Assembly: GCF_004792295.1 (NCBI RefSeq)
Contig: NZ_SRRY01000001.1
Span: 289,501-353,500, forward strand
Length of the DNA stretch: 64,000 nucleotides
Direction of reading: 5' to 3'
DNA from: Pseudoalteromonas sp. MEBiC 03607
Lineage (GTDB): Bacteria; Pseudomonadota; Gammaproteobacteria; Enterobacterales; Alteromonadaceae
Part shown: piece after piece, positions 49,251 through 57,825 of the stretch
How positions within the stretch are numbered: position 1 is the first letter of the stretch
Layout: the number at the start of each line of letters is the position of its first letter
Made by a program: the position numbers and the translations under genes
The notes under the pieces: generated by a model
Seen by the model: the letters and a program-made list of their open reading frames with translations, nothing else
Databases searched by the model: none
What the model was told of the DNA's origin: nothing

Positions 49251-49279
49251 TTGCAACATACCAAAAAGCTTGGTATAAC
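49251..49279 (+). promoter_or_regulatory. Sigma-70 promoter of a candidate small RNA
   Basis: TTGCAA (49251-49256) and TATAAC (49274-49279), 17-bp spacer. Start predicted at about 49286. Confidence 0.65.
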
Positions 49280-49285
49280 TTATCC

Positions 49286-49416
49286 CGCGTTAACAATAAC
49301 AACAATAAAAATCTTATAACAAGAAGAACAATAATCTTCCCATAACAATAAGAACGCTTGTTTTAACAAGTCATAGAAAAAGAATTAAACCACCTTTATA
49401 GGTGGTTTTTTCTTTT
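49286..49416 (+). ncRNA. Candidate Hfq-dependent small RNA between hemE and rsd
   Basis: A predicted transcript of about 130 nt between a consensus-like promoter and a strong terminator, with no convincing ORF. Three A-R-N triplet tracts stand out: seven triplets at 49292-49312, five at 49321-49335 and four at 49343-49354. Repeated ARN triplets bind the distal face of Hfq, and this plus a U-rich terminator is the layout of class II sRNAs such as ChiX. A small CTTGTT-TT-AACAAG hairpin lies at 49357-49370. Identity with any known sRNA is not recognised. Confidence 0.5.
49387..49416 (+). terminator. Terminator of the candidate small RNA
   Basis: AAACCACC / GGTGGTTT with a TTTATA loop, followed by TTTTTTCTTTTT. 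It lies 267 bp before rsd and more than 300 bp from hemE, so it does not serve either gene. Confidence 0.85.
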
Positions 49417-49682
49417 TAGAATCAGTAAATTAACCCCTTCTCCCATTAGATAAGTAATGCAAAATTAACACTAGTAGTTTTGATTTATTTCCCATACACT
49501 GCTGTTAGAGCATAAAAGCTAGCCTCAGGTGTCGTTGCGTTGCAATTTCATTGTAAAAAATTACGTGCTTAGGATGGCTTTTACAATCTGTTGCAATTAG
49601 ACACTAAGAATTTAGTTGATCTTTGTGTCATATTTCCTTTTTATATATACAAAGGAAAACCTACTCAGCGAGGAGATGAAAT
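49417..49682. other. Upstream region of rsd
   Basis: About 265 bp, AT-rich, ending in CGAGGAGATGAAAT before the rsd start. A run of T-rich sequence and TATATATAC at about 49643-49651 may be the promoter. No other gene seen. Confidence 0.4.
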
Positions 49683-50153
49683 ATGCTGACGCGTTTGGAA
49701 AAAGCTCAACAAAAATGGGGTGGCAGTCACTCTGTAATAGACAAATGGCTAACAGAGCGCCAAGAATTATTGGTGTTATTCTGTCGTATTGCTGGCTTTT
49801 CACCGTACGAGAAGAAAGATCACGCCCTACCGGATCAACTGCAAATTCAGAATTTTTGCCAAATTCTAATGGATTATCTTTCTGCTGGTCACTTTGAAAT
49901 ATATGACGACATCGCAAAAGCCTGCAAAGAGAAAGGCCCTGAAAGCCAAAACCTAGCAAATGCTCTTTACCCGCGTATTTCAGAAACAACTGACGTCGCT
50001 CTCGACTTTAATGATAAATATGCTGAAGTTGACAAAGATGACTTACTTGATGAGTTTGATAAAGACTTGTCTACATTAGGTGAGGCACTTGAGTTACGCT
50101 TTGAATTAGAAGATGAGTTAATCGATAACCTTTATTCGAATCATACAAGCTAA
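49683..50153 (+). CDS. rsd: Sigma-D regulator / anti-sigma factor Rsd (AlgQ family)
   Basis: Rsd binds sigma-70 and helps hand RNA polymerase to alternative sigma factors in stationary phase. The 156-aa helical protein opens LTRLEKAQQKWGGSHSVIDKWL and has family segments ERQELLVLFCRIAG, LQIQNFCQILMDYLSAGHFEIY and YPRISETTDVALDFNDKY (in pieces). GAGGAG precedes the start. Proximity to hemE matches E. coli rsd-nudC-hemE order, though nudC is absent here and the strands differ. Confidence 0.93.
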   Translation: MLTRLEKAQQKWGGSHSVIDKWLTERQELLVLFCRIAGFSPYEKKDHALPDQLQIQNFCQILMDYLSAGHFEIYDDIAKACKEKGPESQNLANALYPRISETTDVALDFNDKYAEVDKDDLLDEFDKDLSTLGEALELRFELEDELIDNLYSNHTS

Positions 50154-50163
50154 TTTGCGATGA

Positions 50164-50187
50164 CAGCAGAGAAGCATTTCTCTGCTG
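50164..50187 (+). terminator. Strong hairpin downstream of rsd
   Basis: Perfect 10-bp stem CAGCAGAGAA / TTCTCTGCTG with a GCAT loop, 11 bp after the rsd stop. No U run follows, so it may stabilise the mRNA end or act only as a weak terminator. Confidence 0.5.
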
Positions 50188-50362
50188 AAAGTACTAGTAA
50201 TTTGCACCCAACCATAAATACCTTGCGCCATATAAGTCTAAAAACGGCTTGATTGGTGGTAAAACTTCATCCTCCAAAAGAATCAACTATTCCATTTCGT
50301 AACAAAAATTTGAAATAATTCTTTCAATGCGATACTCATATTATAAAAACATGAGGTTCGCT

Positions 50363-51409
50363 ATGAACAAACGGTCATTTTTAAAGTCACTTTCAATCCT
50401 TGCCGCTGGCGCAAGTCTAACATCCGCTCCCTTAATGGCTGCTCAGAATAGCAGTACCCAAACATTAATTAAGCCAAAAGCTCTTCCTAAAGGCGGCACA
50501 ATTGGCATATGTAGCCCCTCTGCCGCCACTGCTGCGCACGCTGATATTTTATTAGCACAAGGCGTTATAGAGGCACTGGGTTACAAAGCTAAGCTTGCAC
50601 CAAACATTTTGGCAAGGCGAGGGCATTTAGCAGGCACTGATGCGATGCGAGCCGGCGATTTAAACAGTTTATTTAGTGATAACGATGTTGATGCTATTTT
50701 GTGTTTACGCGGCGGCTCAGGGGCTGCCCGTATTTTACCTTTACTCGACTACGCAATGATCCGTAACAATCCTAAGCCATTGATGGGCTATTCGGATATT
50801 ACAGCATTGCATAACGCGTTACTCTCTAAAGCAGGGCTGATCAGCTTTCATGGTCCCAATGCATCGAGTGATTGGAATCCGTTTCATGTAGCGCAATTTA
50901 AAGACATGTTCGAAGCGCGTAAACTAATGCATTTTCAAAATTTGCCGAAAGCCGATGATGAGCTCGTTAACACACAATACCTGACCCAAACAATTACTTC
51001 AGGAAAGGCTACAGGACAGTTAATTGGAGGTAATTTAACGGTACTGACCGCACTTGCGGGATCAAGCTATTTACCCGATTTTGACGGCGCAATTTTATTT
51101 TTAGAAGATATCGATGAAGCGCCCTATCGAATTGACAGAATGATGAGCACACTAAAACTTATGGGCGCACTTGATAAGATTGCAGGCTTTGTATTTGGCG
51201 ATTGTAATGACTGTAGGCCAGGTCGTGGTTATGGTTCATTAACCCTAGATGATATTTTTGCAGACTATATTAAACCGCTGGGGATTCCTGCTTATCGTGG
51301 GGCTATGATTGGCCATATTAAGCGCCAATTTATCTTGCCTGTTGGCACTTTGGTTGAGCTTGATGCAGATAGTGGCACATTAAAAATGACAGAAGCGGCA
51401 TTTAGTTAA
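50363..51409 (+). CDS. LD-carboxypeptidase (S66 family) with Tat-like signal
   Basis: The ATG at 50363 starts KRSFLKSLSILAAGASLTSAPLMA, an export signal with a lipid- or Tat-like KRSFLK motif (one Arg only). The enzyme domain shows the S66 nucleophile region LMGYSDITALHNAL, an acidic residue in GFVFGDCNDC and a His in MIGHIKRQFILPVG. Family members trim the terminal D-Ala from murein tetrapeptides or inactivate microcin C. It is a single gene, convergent with fkpA. Confidence 0.9.
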   Translation: MNKRSFLKSLSILAAGASLTSAPLMAAQNSSTQTLIKPKALPKGGTIGICSPSAATAAHADILLAQGVIEALGYKAKLAPNILARRGHLAGTDAMRAGDLNSLFSDNDVDAILCLRGGSGAARILPLLDYAMIRNNPKPLMGYSDITALHNALLSKAGLISFHGPNASSDWNPFHVAQFKDMFEARKLMHFQNLPKADDELVNTQYLTQTITSGKATGQLIGGNLTVLTALAGSSYLPDFDGAILFLEDIDEAPYRIDRMMSTLKLMGALDKIAGFVFGDCNDCRPGRGYGSLTLDDIFADYIKPLGIPAYRGAMIGHIKRQFILPVGTLVELDADSGTLKMTEAAFS

Positions 51410-51424
51410 TACCAATTCGCGCAT

Positions 51425-51452
51425 AAAAAAAGGGCCATTCGGCCCTTTTTTA
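51425..51452. terminator. Bidirectional terminator between the LD-carboxypeptidase and fkpA
   Basis: AAAAAAAGGGCC / GGCCCTTTTTT with an ATTC loop, in the convergent gap. Confidence 0.88.
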
Positions 51453-51464
51453 TTGAGTTAAATA

Positions 51465-52220
51465 TTACTCAGCTGGTACTGCTTTTTCATCGCTTTGGAT
51501 TTCAAGTAATTCTACTTCGAAAACAAGCGTTGAGTTAGCTGGGATCTTACCAAGATCACGCTCACCGTATGCAAGTTCAGATGGAATAGTGAACTTGTAC
51601 TTAGAGCCAACTGGCATTAATTGTAAACCTTCAGTCCAACCTGGGATCACACGGTTAAGTGGGAACGTAGTTGGTTCATTACGTGAGTAAGAGCTATCGA
51701 ACTCAGTGCCGTCTAGTAAAGTACCTTTGTAGTGTACTTTAACAACGTCAGTTGCTACTGGCTTTTCACCTTCACCTTGTGTGATCACTTCGTACTGTAG
51801 GCCAGACTCAGTTACTGTAACGCCTTCTTTCTTCGCGTTTTCAGCTAAGAATTTTTCGCCTTCAGCTTTGCTCTTTTCAGCTTCTACTTTCGCTTTTTCT
51901 TGTTGTTTAGTGCGAATGCTTTGATCAAGCGCAGTTAACACTTCACGAATTTTTTCATCATCAAGCTTAGCATTACCAGCAAGTGCGTCTTCAAAGCCGC
52001 GCTTAAGTAGCGCTTCATCAAGCTCAACACCTAATTCTTTCTTTTCTGCTAGGTCTTGGTTTAAGAAGTTACCAACAGATGCACCAATACCGTATGCTTG
52101 TTGTTGTGCTTCAGTCTCTAGTTTAACCTCAGCTTGCTGCTCTTTTTTTGCTTCCTGATTACAAGCTGTAAGCGCTAAAACTGACGCTGCAATCAATGAC
52201 AATTTAATCGTCTTTCTCAT
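51465..52220 (-). CDS. fkpA: FKBP-type peptidyl-prolyl cis-trans isomerase FkpA
   Basis: The ATG at 52220 follows GGAG. The 251-aa product has a lipoprotein signal ([15 protein letters not shown]), so unlike E. coli FkpA it is probably membrane anchored. An N-terminal helical dimer domain ([18 protein letters not shown], long Lys/Glu helix about 105-130) follows. The C-terminal FKBP domain has [37 protein letters not shown] and [28 protein letters not shown] (in pieces). It folds periplasmic proteins. slyX and yheV lie nearby, as in E. coli. Confidence 0.94.
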   Translation of the reverse strand: MRKTIKLSLIAASVLALTACNQEAKKEQQAEVKLETEAQQQAYGIGASVGNFLNQDLAEKKELGVELDEALLKRGFEDALAGNAKLDDEKIREVLTALDQSIRTKQQEKAKVEAEKSKAEGEKFLAENAKKEGVTVTESGLQYEVITQGEGEKPVATDVVKVHYKGTLLDGTEFDSSYSRNEPTTFPLNRVIPGWTEGLQLMPVGSKYKFTIPSELAYGERDLGKIPANSTLVFEVELLEIQSDEKAVPAE

Positions 52221-52338
52221 TTTATATCTCCGACACACTTTGCAGTTGTCAATTATTGTATTATTACTAGTTAAAGAGTTACGACCTACGTGGTAGGCTG
52301 CTTGTCTAATAACTAAACGTCATGCAAATGCATAAGCT

Positions 52339-52396
52339 AGTGATTAGACTAACAACCTAGGCCTTCCATGAGACCTAGTCTAACCTCTCAATCACT
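52339..52396 (+). repeat. Long imperfect dyad in the leader of the WD40 lipoprotein gene
   Basis: AGTGAT-TAGACTA (52339-52351) pairs with TAGTCTA (52376-52382) and ATCACT (52391-52396), with CTAGG/CCTAG arms inside. It may fold in the 5' leader or be an operator; it sits 27-84 bp before the start. Confidence 0.4.
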
Positions 52397-52422
52397 AAGA
52401 GTTAAGGGGAAATACCCGTAAT

Positions 52423-53421
52423 ATGTCGATATTTCGTACTTTTTTGTATCTACTGAGCCTTGGCTTGGTTGTTGCTTGCTCAGAACAACATGAGCAATCT
52501 ACAGCACGCTACGAGCATGCTGCACAAGGAGCATTTGCCTCTGCACTTTCGCACGATGGTAAATACAGCTTAATCTCATCAATACACCATGGGGTCGCGC
52601 TGTGGGATAATCAACAGCACGTATTAAAATACCAATGGTTCCAACAGCAAAACCAAGATAGCCTTGTTCATACCGTGGCAATTTCCTATGACAACAGCCA
52701 TGCTGTTACCGCAGAAAAATCAACCTTTGCTGTATGGGACATCGCCACAGGTGAAAACTCAGGTTATTACAAAATACACGCCTCAACAATCAGAGATATC
52801 GCAATTAGTAATCAAGGCCAGAGTGTTTTATATGGTCGCGCCGATGGTGTTGTTGTATACCTGAACTTAGAGACCGGACGTCGTATAGAGTTCCTTGGTC
52901 ACCAAGAAAAAGTAAATGTTGTTGATTTATCCCCTAACGGCCATTTCGCCATTAGTGGTTCTAATGACTATGTGGCCTACTTTTGGGATACCCGTACAGG
53001 GCAAGTCATTCACCGCTTTAATCACCCGACTCGCGTCACGCAAGTTGCCCTTGATCCACAAGGTCGTTATGCATTTACAGCAGACAGTATGAAGCAAGCA
53101 AATGTATGGCAACTGACTACAGGTGATCTTGTTAGCAAACTGCAGTATATTGCGCGTCAGAAAATTTTTACCGCCGCTCGCTTTAATGATGAAGGCAGTT
53201 TAATTGCAACTGGGTCACCAAATAGACTCGTCGAATTATGGCAGCTAAACTCAGGTAAGAAGTTACAAACGTGGCAGGTCATTCCTCGTGAGGGAAGTCG
53301 CCCAAAATCGGCCGTGGTGTTAGATGTTGCGTTTACTGATAACAGCCAAGCGTTATTAACCGAAAGCTCCAGCGGATTTGCTGAAAGTTTTAATTTAAGA
53401 GAATCGAATGAACACAATTGA
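52423..53421 (+). CDS. WD40 repeat lipoprotein
   Basis: The 332-aa protein has a lipobox (LGLVVACSEQ) and about six WD40-like repeats. Examples are SHDGKYSLISSIHHGVALWD, HAVTAEKSTFAVWDIATG, GHFAISGSNDYVAYFWDTRTG and RYAFTADSMKQANVWQLTTG. These build a beta-propeller probably in the periplasm, a platform for protein contacts. AAGGGGAA precedes the start. It overlaps slyX by 14 bp. Function is unknown; linkage to slyX is common in Alteromonadales. Confidence 0.85.
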   Translation: MSIFRTFLYLLSLGLVVACSEQHEQSTARYEHAAQGAFASALSHDGKYSLISSIHHGVALWDNQQHVLKYQWFQQQNQDSLVHTVAISYDNSHAVTAEKSTFAVWDIATGENSGYYKIHASTIRDIAISNQGQSVLYGRADGVVVYLNLETGRRIEFLGHQEKVNVVDLSPNGHFAISGSNDYVAYFWDTRTGQVIHRFNHPTRVTQVALDPQGRYAFTADSMKQANVWQLTTGDLVSKLQYIARQKIFTAARFNDEGSLIATGSPNRLVELWQLNSGKKLQTWQVIPREGSRPKSAVVLDVAFTDNSQALLTESSSGFAESFNLRESNEHN

Positions 53422-53620
53422 AAATCGTCTAATGGAACTTGAAGCGAAAGTCGCTTTTCAAGATGAAACAATTGAAATATTGAATGATGAGCTTAAAGCA
53501 CACCAACAGCAGCTGGCAAAAATGAAACGCCAGACTGAGTTGCTGGCAGAAAAAATCAAAGAAGCACAACAGCCTTCATTGATGTCGCAGATGCAAGAGC
53601 CGCCTCCGCCACACTATTAA
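53408..53620 (+). CDS. slyX: SlyX family coiled-coil protein
   Basis: A 70-aa protein that is one coiled coil (ENRLMELEAKVAFQDETIEILNDEL in pieces) followed by a short QMQEPPPPHY tail, the SlyX signature. Function is unknown. It starts inside the 3' end of the WD40 gene. Confidence 0.93.
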   Translation: MNTIENRLMELEAKVAFQDETIEILNDELKAHQQQLAKMKRQTELLAEKIKEAQQPSLMSQMQEPPPPHY

Positions 53621-53642
53621 TGTGAGGGTTACAAGCCGGGTG

Positions 53643-53846
53643 TTATTCGCCCGGCTTAAATACACCAATTACTTGCTCAAACTGGCGGGTTGACGCTTGC
53701 ACCGCTTTCTCTGGTTGCGTCATTTTATGGCCACACTGTACGCATTCTACTTTTTCAACATCGTGCTCTTTGTATAGCATCATAGTATCCATAGCTTTAC
53801 ACTCAGGGCATGATGCACCGGCGATAAAGCGTTTCTTTTGTCTCAT
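53643..53846 (-). CDS. yheV: YheV family putative zinc ribbon protein
   Basis: A 67-aa protein starting RQKKRFIAGASCPECKAMD with a second pair in VECVQCGHKM: two CxxC motifs form a zinc ribbon. The size and start match YheV, which sits beside slyX in E. coli. It may bind nucleic acid; its function is not known. Confidence 0.92.
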   Translation of the reverse strand: MRQKKRFIAGASCPECKAMDTMMLYKEHDVEKVECVQCGHKMTQPEKAVQASTRQFEQVIGVFKPGE

Positions 53847-53975
53847 AAATGATCTCCCGTGGCATGTAGGCGGCTATTTTAGCCTAATAATTCTCTGTTT
53901 GATACGATTGCGAAGCCTAATGTGATCCGTGTTATGATAAGCAAAATTTAATCTATGCAGTGCAAGTAAACTTTC

Positions 53976-55895
53976 ATGATCCAAATTTCAGACATCGAGC
54001 TACTACGAGGTGGCAACGCCTTATTAAAAGGTGCCTCTGCAACCTTATTCCCAGAACATAAGGTTGGCCTTGTGGGCGCTAATGGTTGTGGTAAATCAAC
54101 CTTGTTCGCGCTATTAAAGTCTGAGTTACAGCTTGATGCTGGTGAATGCCAAATACCAAAAGATTGGTCAATAGCCTCTGTTAAACAAGAAACACCAGCC
54201 CTTGAAATAAGCGCCATAGATTACGTATTACAAGGTCACCCTGAGTACTACACATTAAGAATCGCACTACGTGAAGCCGAGCAAAATAACGATGGTGATG
54301 CGCAAGCAAAAGCACATATTGGTCTAGAACATATTCAAGGCTACAGCATTGAAGCAAAAGCGGGTGAACTATTACACGGTTTAGGTTTTAGTAATGAGCA
54401 AATAGACAACCCGGTGAGTGCCTTTTCAGGTGGTTGGCGTATGCGTTTAAACTTAGCACAAGCACTTATTCGTGATGCTGATTTATTACTGCTGGATGAG
54501 CCAACCAACCACTTAGATCTCGATGCTGTTTATTGGCTAGAACGATTCTTACGTGCCTACACAGGCACCCTAGTACTGATTTCTCATGACCGCGAATTCT
54601 TAGATGCCGTCGTTGACCAAATTTGGCACATAGACGCACAAAAAATAAATGTTTATAAAGGCAATTACTCGCAATTCGAACGCCAAAAAGCAGAGCGTTT
54701 ATTACAACAGCAAGCCATGTTCGAAAAGCAGCAAGAACAAATTGCTCATCTAGAAAAGTTTATTACGCGTTTTAAAGCAAAAGCCAGTAAGGCTAAGCAG
54801 GCACAAAGCCGAGTAAAAGCCTTAGAACGCATGGAAAAGTTGGCCCCGGCCCATGCTGATTCACCCTTTGATTTTGAGTTTGCTGAGCCTACAGCCCTGC
54901 CAAATCCATTAATGACGCTCGACCAAGCTAAAGCTGGCTACGGCGATACCACTATTTTGCATAGCATTAAGCTAAACCTAGTTCCGGGTAGCCGTATTGC
55001 GCTGCTTGGCCGAAATGGTGCAGGTAAATCAACATTAATCAAATTATTAGCTGGCGAATTACAACCACAAGCTGGAGAAGTATTTCAGCATCAGGGCTTA
55101 AACATTGGTTACTTTGCGCAGCATCAGCTGGAGTCACTCGATCTAAAAGCTAGCGCAGTAACACATTTACAGCGCTTAAATCCGCAGGCAACAGAGCAGT
55201 CATTACGAGACTTTTTAGGTGGTTTTGCATTCTTTGGCGATAAAGCGCTTGAGCCTGTTGCACCGTTTTCTGGCGGTGAAAAGGCCCGCTTAGTGTTAGC
55301 CATGTTAGTGTATCAAAAGCCAAATCTACTGTTACTCGATGAGCCAACTAACCACCTAGATTTAGAAATGCGCCATGCCCTAGTAATGGCGCTACAAGGT
55401 TTTGAAGGTGCAATGGTTACTGTATCGCATGACCGTCACATGTTAAAAAATACCGCTGATGAGTATTACCTCGTTGATAACGGCGAAGTAACGCAATTTG
55501 GTTATGACCTTGATGCCTATTACCAGTGGCTACTCAACGCCAACAAAGAAGCAGCTAAAAGCAACGAAGACAATACCCCTAAAGCCCATTCAAGCGTTAA
55601 CCGCAAAGAGCAAAAACGCTTAGAAGCCGAATTCAGAAAATCAGTGCAGCCGTTGAAAAAGCAAATCGACAAGCTTGAAAAGCAACTTGATAAGTACTCA
55701 ACAGAGCTTGGGGAAATCGAAAGCGCGCTTGCCGATAATGACTTATACAGTGATGAGAATAAAGCCAAGCTAACCGAGCTACTCGCTAAGCAAGCAAGCT
55801 TAACTCCAAAGCTTAATGACGTTGAAGAAGAGCTGCTCATGGCACTTGAAGAGCTTGAAGAAAAAGAGCAGGCCTTTGCCGATGAAACCGCTTAA
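53976..55895 (+). CDS. yheS: ABC-F family ATPase YheS
   Basis: A 639-aa soluble protein with two ABC ATPase domains. Walker A sequences are GANGCGKST and GRNGAGKST, signatures AFSGGWRMRL and PFSGGEKARL, and Walker B LLLDEPTNHLDL occurs twice. A linker with charged helices joins them and a C-terminal coiled coil (about 555-635) follows. No transmembrane part exists, as in translation-associated ABC-F proteins. It overlaps the next gene by 14 bp. Confidence 0.95.
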   Translation: MIQISDIELLRGGNALLKGASATLFPEHKVGLVGANGCGKSTLFALLKSELQLDAGECQIPKDWSIASVKQETPALEISAIDYVLQGHPEYYTLRIALREAEQNNDGDAQAKAHIGLEHIQGYSIEAKAGELLHGLGFSNEQIDNPVSAFSGGWRMRLNLAQALIRDADLLLLDEPTNHLDLDAVYWLERFLRAYTGTLVLISHDREFLDAVVDQIWHIDAQKINVYKGNYSQFERQKAERLLQQQAMFEKQQEQIAHLEKFITRFKAKASKAKQAQSRVKALERMEKLAPAHADSPFDFEFAEPTALPNPLMTLDQAKAGYGDTTILHSIKLNLVPGSRIALLGRNGAGKSTLIKLLAGELQPQAGEVFQHQGLNIGYFAQHQLESLDLKASAVTHLQRLNPQATEQSLRDFLGGFAFFGDKALEPVAPFSGGEKARLVLAMLVYQKPNLLLLDEPTNHLDLEMRHALVMALQGFEGAMVTVSHDRHMLKNTADEYYLVDNGEVTQFGYDLDAYYQWLLNANKEAAKSNEDNTPKAHSSVNRKEQKRLEAEFRKSVQPLKKQIDKLEKQLDKYSTELGEIESALADNDLYSDENKAKLTELLAKQASLTPKLNDVEEELLMALEELEEKEQAFADETA

Positions 55896-56313
55896 TAGCG
55901 AGGAATTTTGGCAGTTTGCATGCCATCTTTATAGCGAAGATGGCATGCAAGCAAAGCTATTAGGCTATCAAAACCAGCAAGGTAAAAATGTTAACCTTTG
56001 CCTGCTGCTTTATTATCTTGATTCTTTAGAGCTGGCTGTAACACTCTCTCAACTGAGTGAACTTGAGTCGTGCATTGCCGAGTTTGATCAACAGGCTTTA
56101 AAGCCCCTACGAGCCACACGCGCCTACCTTAAAACCATTCAAACTGAGATTTCAGACTACCCCACCATTCGAAAAGAGCTACTTAGCGCAGAATTAAGAC
56201 TCGAAAAACAACAGCAACAATTACTAATAGACACAGCGAATACCATGATATTCACTCAGCACACAAATACTAAAAATATAAGGCTTTATCTTGGTCGCGA
56301 GCTAGCGAGTTAG
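55882..56313 (+). CDS. TIGR02444 family protein
   Basis: The ATG at 55882 inside yheS gives a product starting KPLNSEEFWQFACHLYSEDG, the conserved start of the family; the frame is open earlier but that is yheS in another frame. The 143-aa helical protein has NVNLCLLLYYLD and a LRATRAYLKTIQ segment. Function is unknown. Overlap with yheS indicates coupling. Confidence 0.88.
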   Translation: MKPLNSEEFWQFACHLYSEDGMQAKLLGYQNQQGKNVNLCLLLYYLDSLELAVTLSQLSELESCIAEFDQQALKPLRATRAYLKTIQTEISDYPTIRKELLSAELRLEKQQQQLLIDTANTMIFTQHTNTKNIRLYLGRELAS

Positions 56314-56396
56314 CTGGGGTAAAGTTTAAAGAGTCGATAAAGAGTCGAGATCAAGCCTAATTGTAAGGACGGTTCTAATTCGGCACTTCTGTTTAT

Positions 56397-56423
56397 GTTG
56401 GGTTTCGCTGCGCTCAAACCAAC
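56397..56423. repeat. REP-like palindromic intergenic unit
   Basis: GTTGG-GTTT and AAACCAAC flank a CGCTGCGCTC centre. The sequence resembles the GTTGGGTTTCGC...CTCAACCCAAC palindromes repeated in many gammaproteobacterial genomes. Only one copy is in this window, so repetition is assumed. Confidence 0.4.
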
Positions 56424-56437
56424 CTAACCTAATAAAC

Positions 56438-56451
56438 TTGATCCAAATCAA
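56438..56451. promoter_or_regulatory. FNR box (upstream)
   Basis: TTGATCCAAATCAA is a perfect match to TTGAT-N4-ATCAA, centred at about -91.5 of the predicted start of the DUF3149 transcript. Confidence 0.75.
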
Positions 56452-56487
56452 CTATTAAATCGCCTTATTTCACATCAGGAAAAATGC

Positions 56488-56501
56488 TTGATCTGGATCA
56501 T
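56488..56501. promoter_or_regulatory. FNR box (class II position)
   Basis: TTGATCTGGATCAT matches TTGAT-N4-ATCAA except the last base. It is centred at 56494.5, exactly 41.5 bp before the start predicted from the TATGAT -10 (56524-56529). Confidence 0.75.
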
Positions 56502-56523
56502 GTCAGGGTATGCAAAGCCAGCC

Positions 56524-56529
56524 TATGAT
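56524..56529 (+). promoter_or_regulatory. -10 element of the FNR-type promoter
   Basis: TATGAT; start expected at about 56536, 22 bp before the DUF3149 ATG. Confidence 0.6.
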
Positions 56530-56557
56530 TAACCCATAGACATTAGGAGGCACAACC

Positions 56558-56698
56558 ATGAACGTATTCTTTAGAGATTTTTTTAGCGACCCAGTTTTAT
56601 TTATGTCATTCGGCATATTGGCAGTTGTTATCGTTTTATGCCTTTTCTATGTTGGTTACTTTATTAAAAAAGTTCACGACGCAGAAGTTCCTAAGTAA
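56558..56698 (+). CDS. DUF3149 small membrane protein, 46 aa
   Basis: The ORF of 46 codons starts MNVFFRDFFSDPVLF, has one hydrophobic helix at about 16-36 (SFGILAVVIVLCLFYVGYF) and ends KKVHDAEVPK. AGGAGG lies 8 bases before the start, a near-perfect ribosome binding site. Size, helix and tail fit the DUF3149 family. Tandem FNR boxes and a terminator make it an independent unit. A role under low oxygen is inferred from the sites only. Confidence 0.85.
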   Translation: MNVFFRDFFSDPVLFMSFGILAVVIVLCLFYVGYFIKKVHDAEVPK

Positions 56699-56717
56699 GA
56701 ATTAAGCACGACGCACA

Positions 56718-56751
56718 AAGCCCCTATCCAATTTATTGTTTAGGGGCTTTT
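56718..56751 (+). terminator. Terminator after the DUF3149 gene
   Basis: AAAGCCCCTA / TAGGGGCTTT with a 12-base loop, followed by TTTATTTT. Confidence 0.85.
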
Positions 56752-56844
56752 TATTTTCAGCAGATAAGCAAAATCTGCTAAAGTGTTCTAAAAATGCAAA
56801 AACTTGCTACAATAGCGGCCTGTATTGTCTTTAAAGTGTTAGCT

Positions 56845-57825
56845 ATGTTACCTGAGTTTAAGCCTGCGTGGTGGATGCGCAATCGCCATTTACAAACCAT
56901 AATGCCGCGCTTCTTTCGCCCTTTTCATAATACTCGCTACGACTTATCAACAATTAACACGCCTGATGGTGACTTTTTAGAACTGGCATGGGCAACGCCT
57001 CAAAACGAACACGCTCCTTTAGCCATTGTATTGCATGGCCTTGAGGGCAATATTAATAGTTTTTATGCCAAAGGCATGATGAAAAAGCTCAAGCAGCAAG
57101 GCTTTGCTGTGGTGTTAATGCATTTTCGAAACTGCTCACGGGAAGCAAACCGTTTAGCTCGCGCTTATCATAGTGGTGAGACCGAAGATTTACGCTTTTT
57201 TATCAACTATCTGAAAAGTAAATTTCCTAAGCGTCCTTTATTTGCTGTCGGCTTTTCACTGGGCGGTAATGTACTGGCAAAGTATTTAGGTGAGCAAGGT
57301 AGTAAATCAAATTTAAATGGCGCTGCGGTTGTGTCTGCACCATTTGATTTGTCATCCTCTTGCCAAGTGATCCGCAAAAGCTTAAGTAAAATTTATCAAA
57401 AGTATTTGCTCGATCGTATGAAAAAATCAATGCATAGAAAGCTACCACAAATCGAACAGCAAATTAGCCTAACACCAGAAAAGCTGATGGCAATTGATGA
57501 TTTATGGCAATTCGACAACATGCTGACTGCACCTCTGCATGGCTTTGCCGGTGCTGAAGATTATTATCAGCAAGCAAGCGCCAAACCGTTTTTAAAAGCG
57601 ATTGCAACACCTACACTTATTGTACACGCCAAAGATGACCCAATGCTGTCAATTAAAGCTGTACCAAATAGCACTGATGTAAGCGAATATGTTACGCTGC
57701 GTATCTCCGAAAAAGGTGGCCATGTTGGTTTTATTAGTGGCAATAACCCGTTTAAACCTATTTACTGGCTTGAGCGTGTTGTACCTGACTATTTTCAACA
57801 GTTAGTAACAAAAGAGCAGTTATGA
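56845..57825 (+). CDS. yheT: YheT family alpha/beta hydrolase
   Basis: The 326-aa product from the ATG at 56845 begins [21 protein letters not shown], aligned with the start of YheT; an alternative ATG at 56794 adds 17 residues with no ribosome binding site. The hydrolase fold shows [17 protein letters not shown], the nucleophile elbow [14 protein letters not shown] and a catalytic His in GGHVGFISG. It may be an esterase; the substrate is unknown. It overlaps yheU by 4 bp. Confidence 0.92.
   Translation: MLPEFKPAWWMRNRHLQTIMPRFFRPFHNTRYDLSTINTPDGDFLELAWATPQNEHAPLAIVLHGLEGNINSFYAKGMMKKLKQQGFAVVLMHFRNCSREANRLARAYHSGETEDLRFFINYLKSKFPKRPLFAVGFSLGGNVLAKYLGEQGSKSNLNGAAVVSAPFDLSSSCQVIRKSLSKIYQKYLLDRMKKSMHRKLPQIEQQISLTPEKLMAIDDLWQFDNMLTAPLHGFAGAEDYYQQASAKPFLKAIATPTLIVHAKDDPMLSIKAVPNSTDVSEYVTLRISEKGGHVGFISGNNPFKPIYWLERVVPDYFQQLVTKEQL

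Noticed and set aside
49154..49345. 63-codon ORF on the plus strand between hemE and rsd
   Set aside because: It has no ribosome binding site, contains a low-complexity Asn run, crosses the predicted sRNA promoter and resembles no family.
55816..55881. Longer start for the TIGR02444 protein inside yheS
   Set aside because: The 22 extra residues are yheS coiled-coil codons in another frame; family homology starts at the ATG at 55882.
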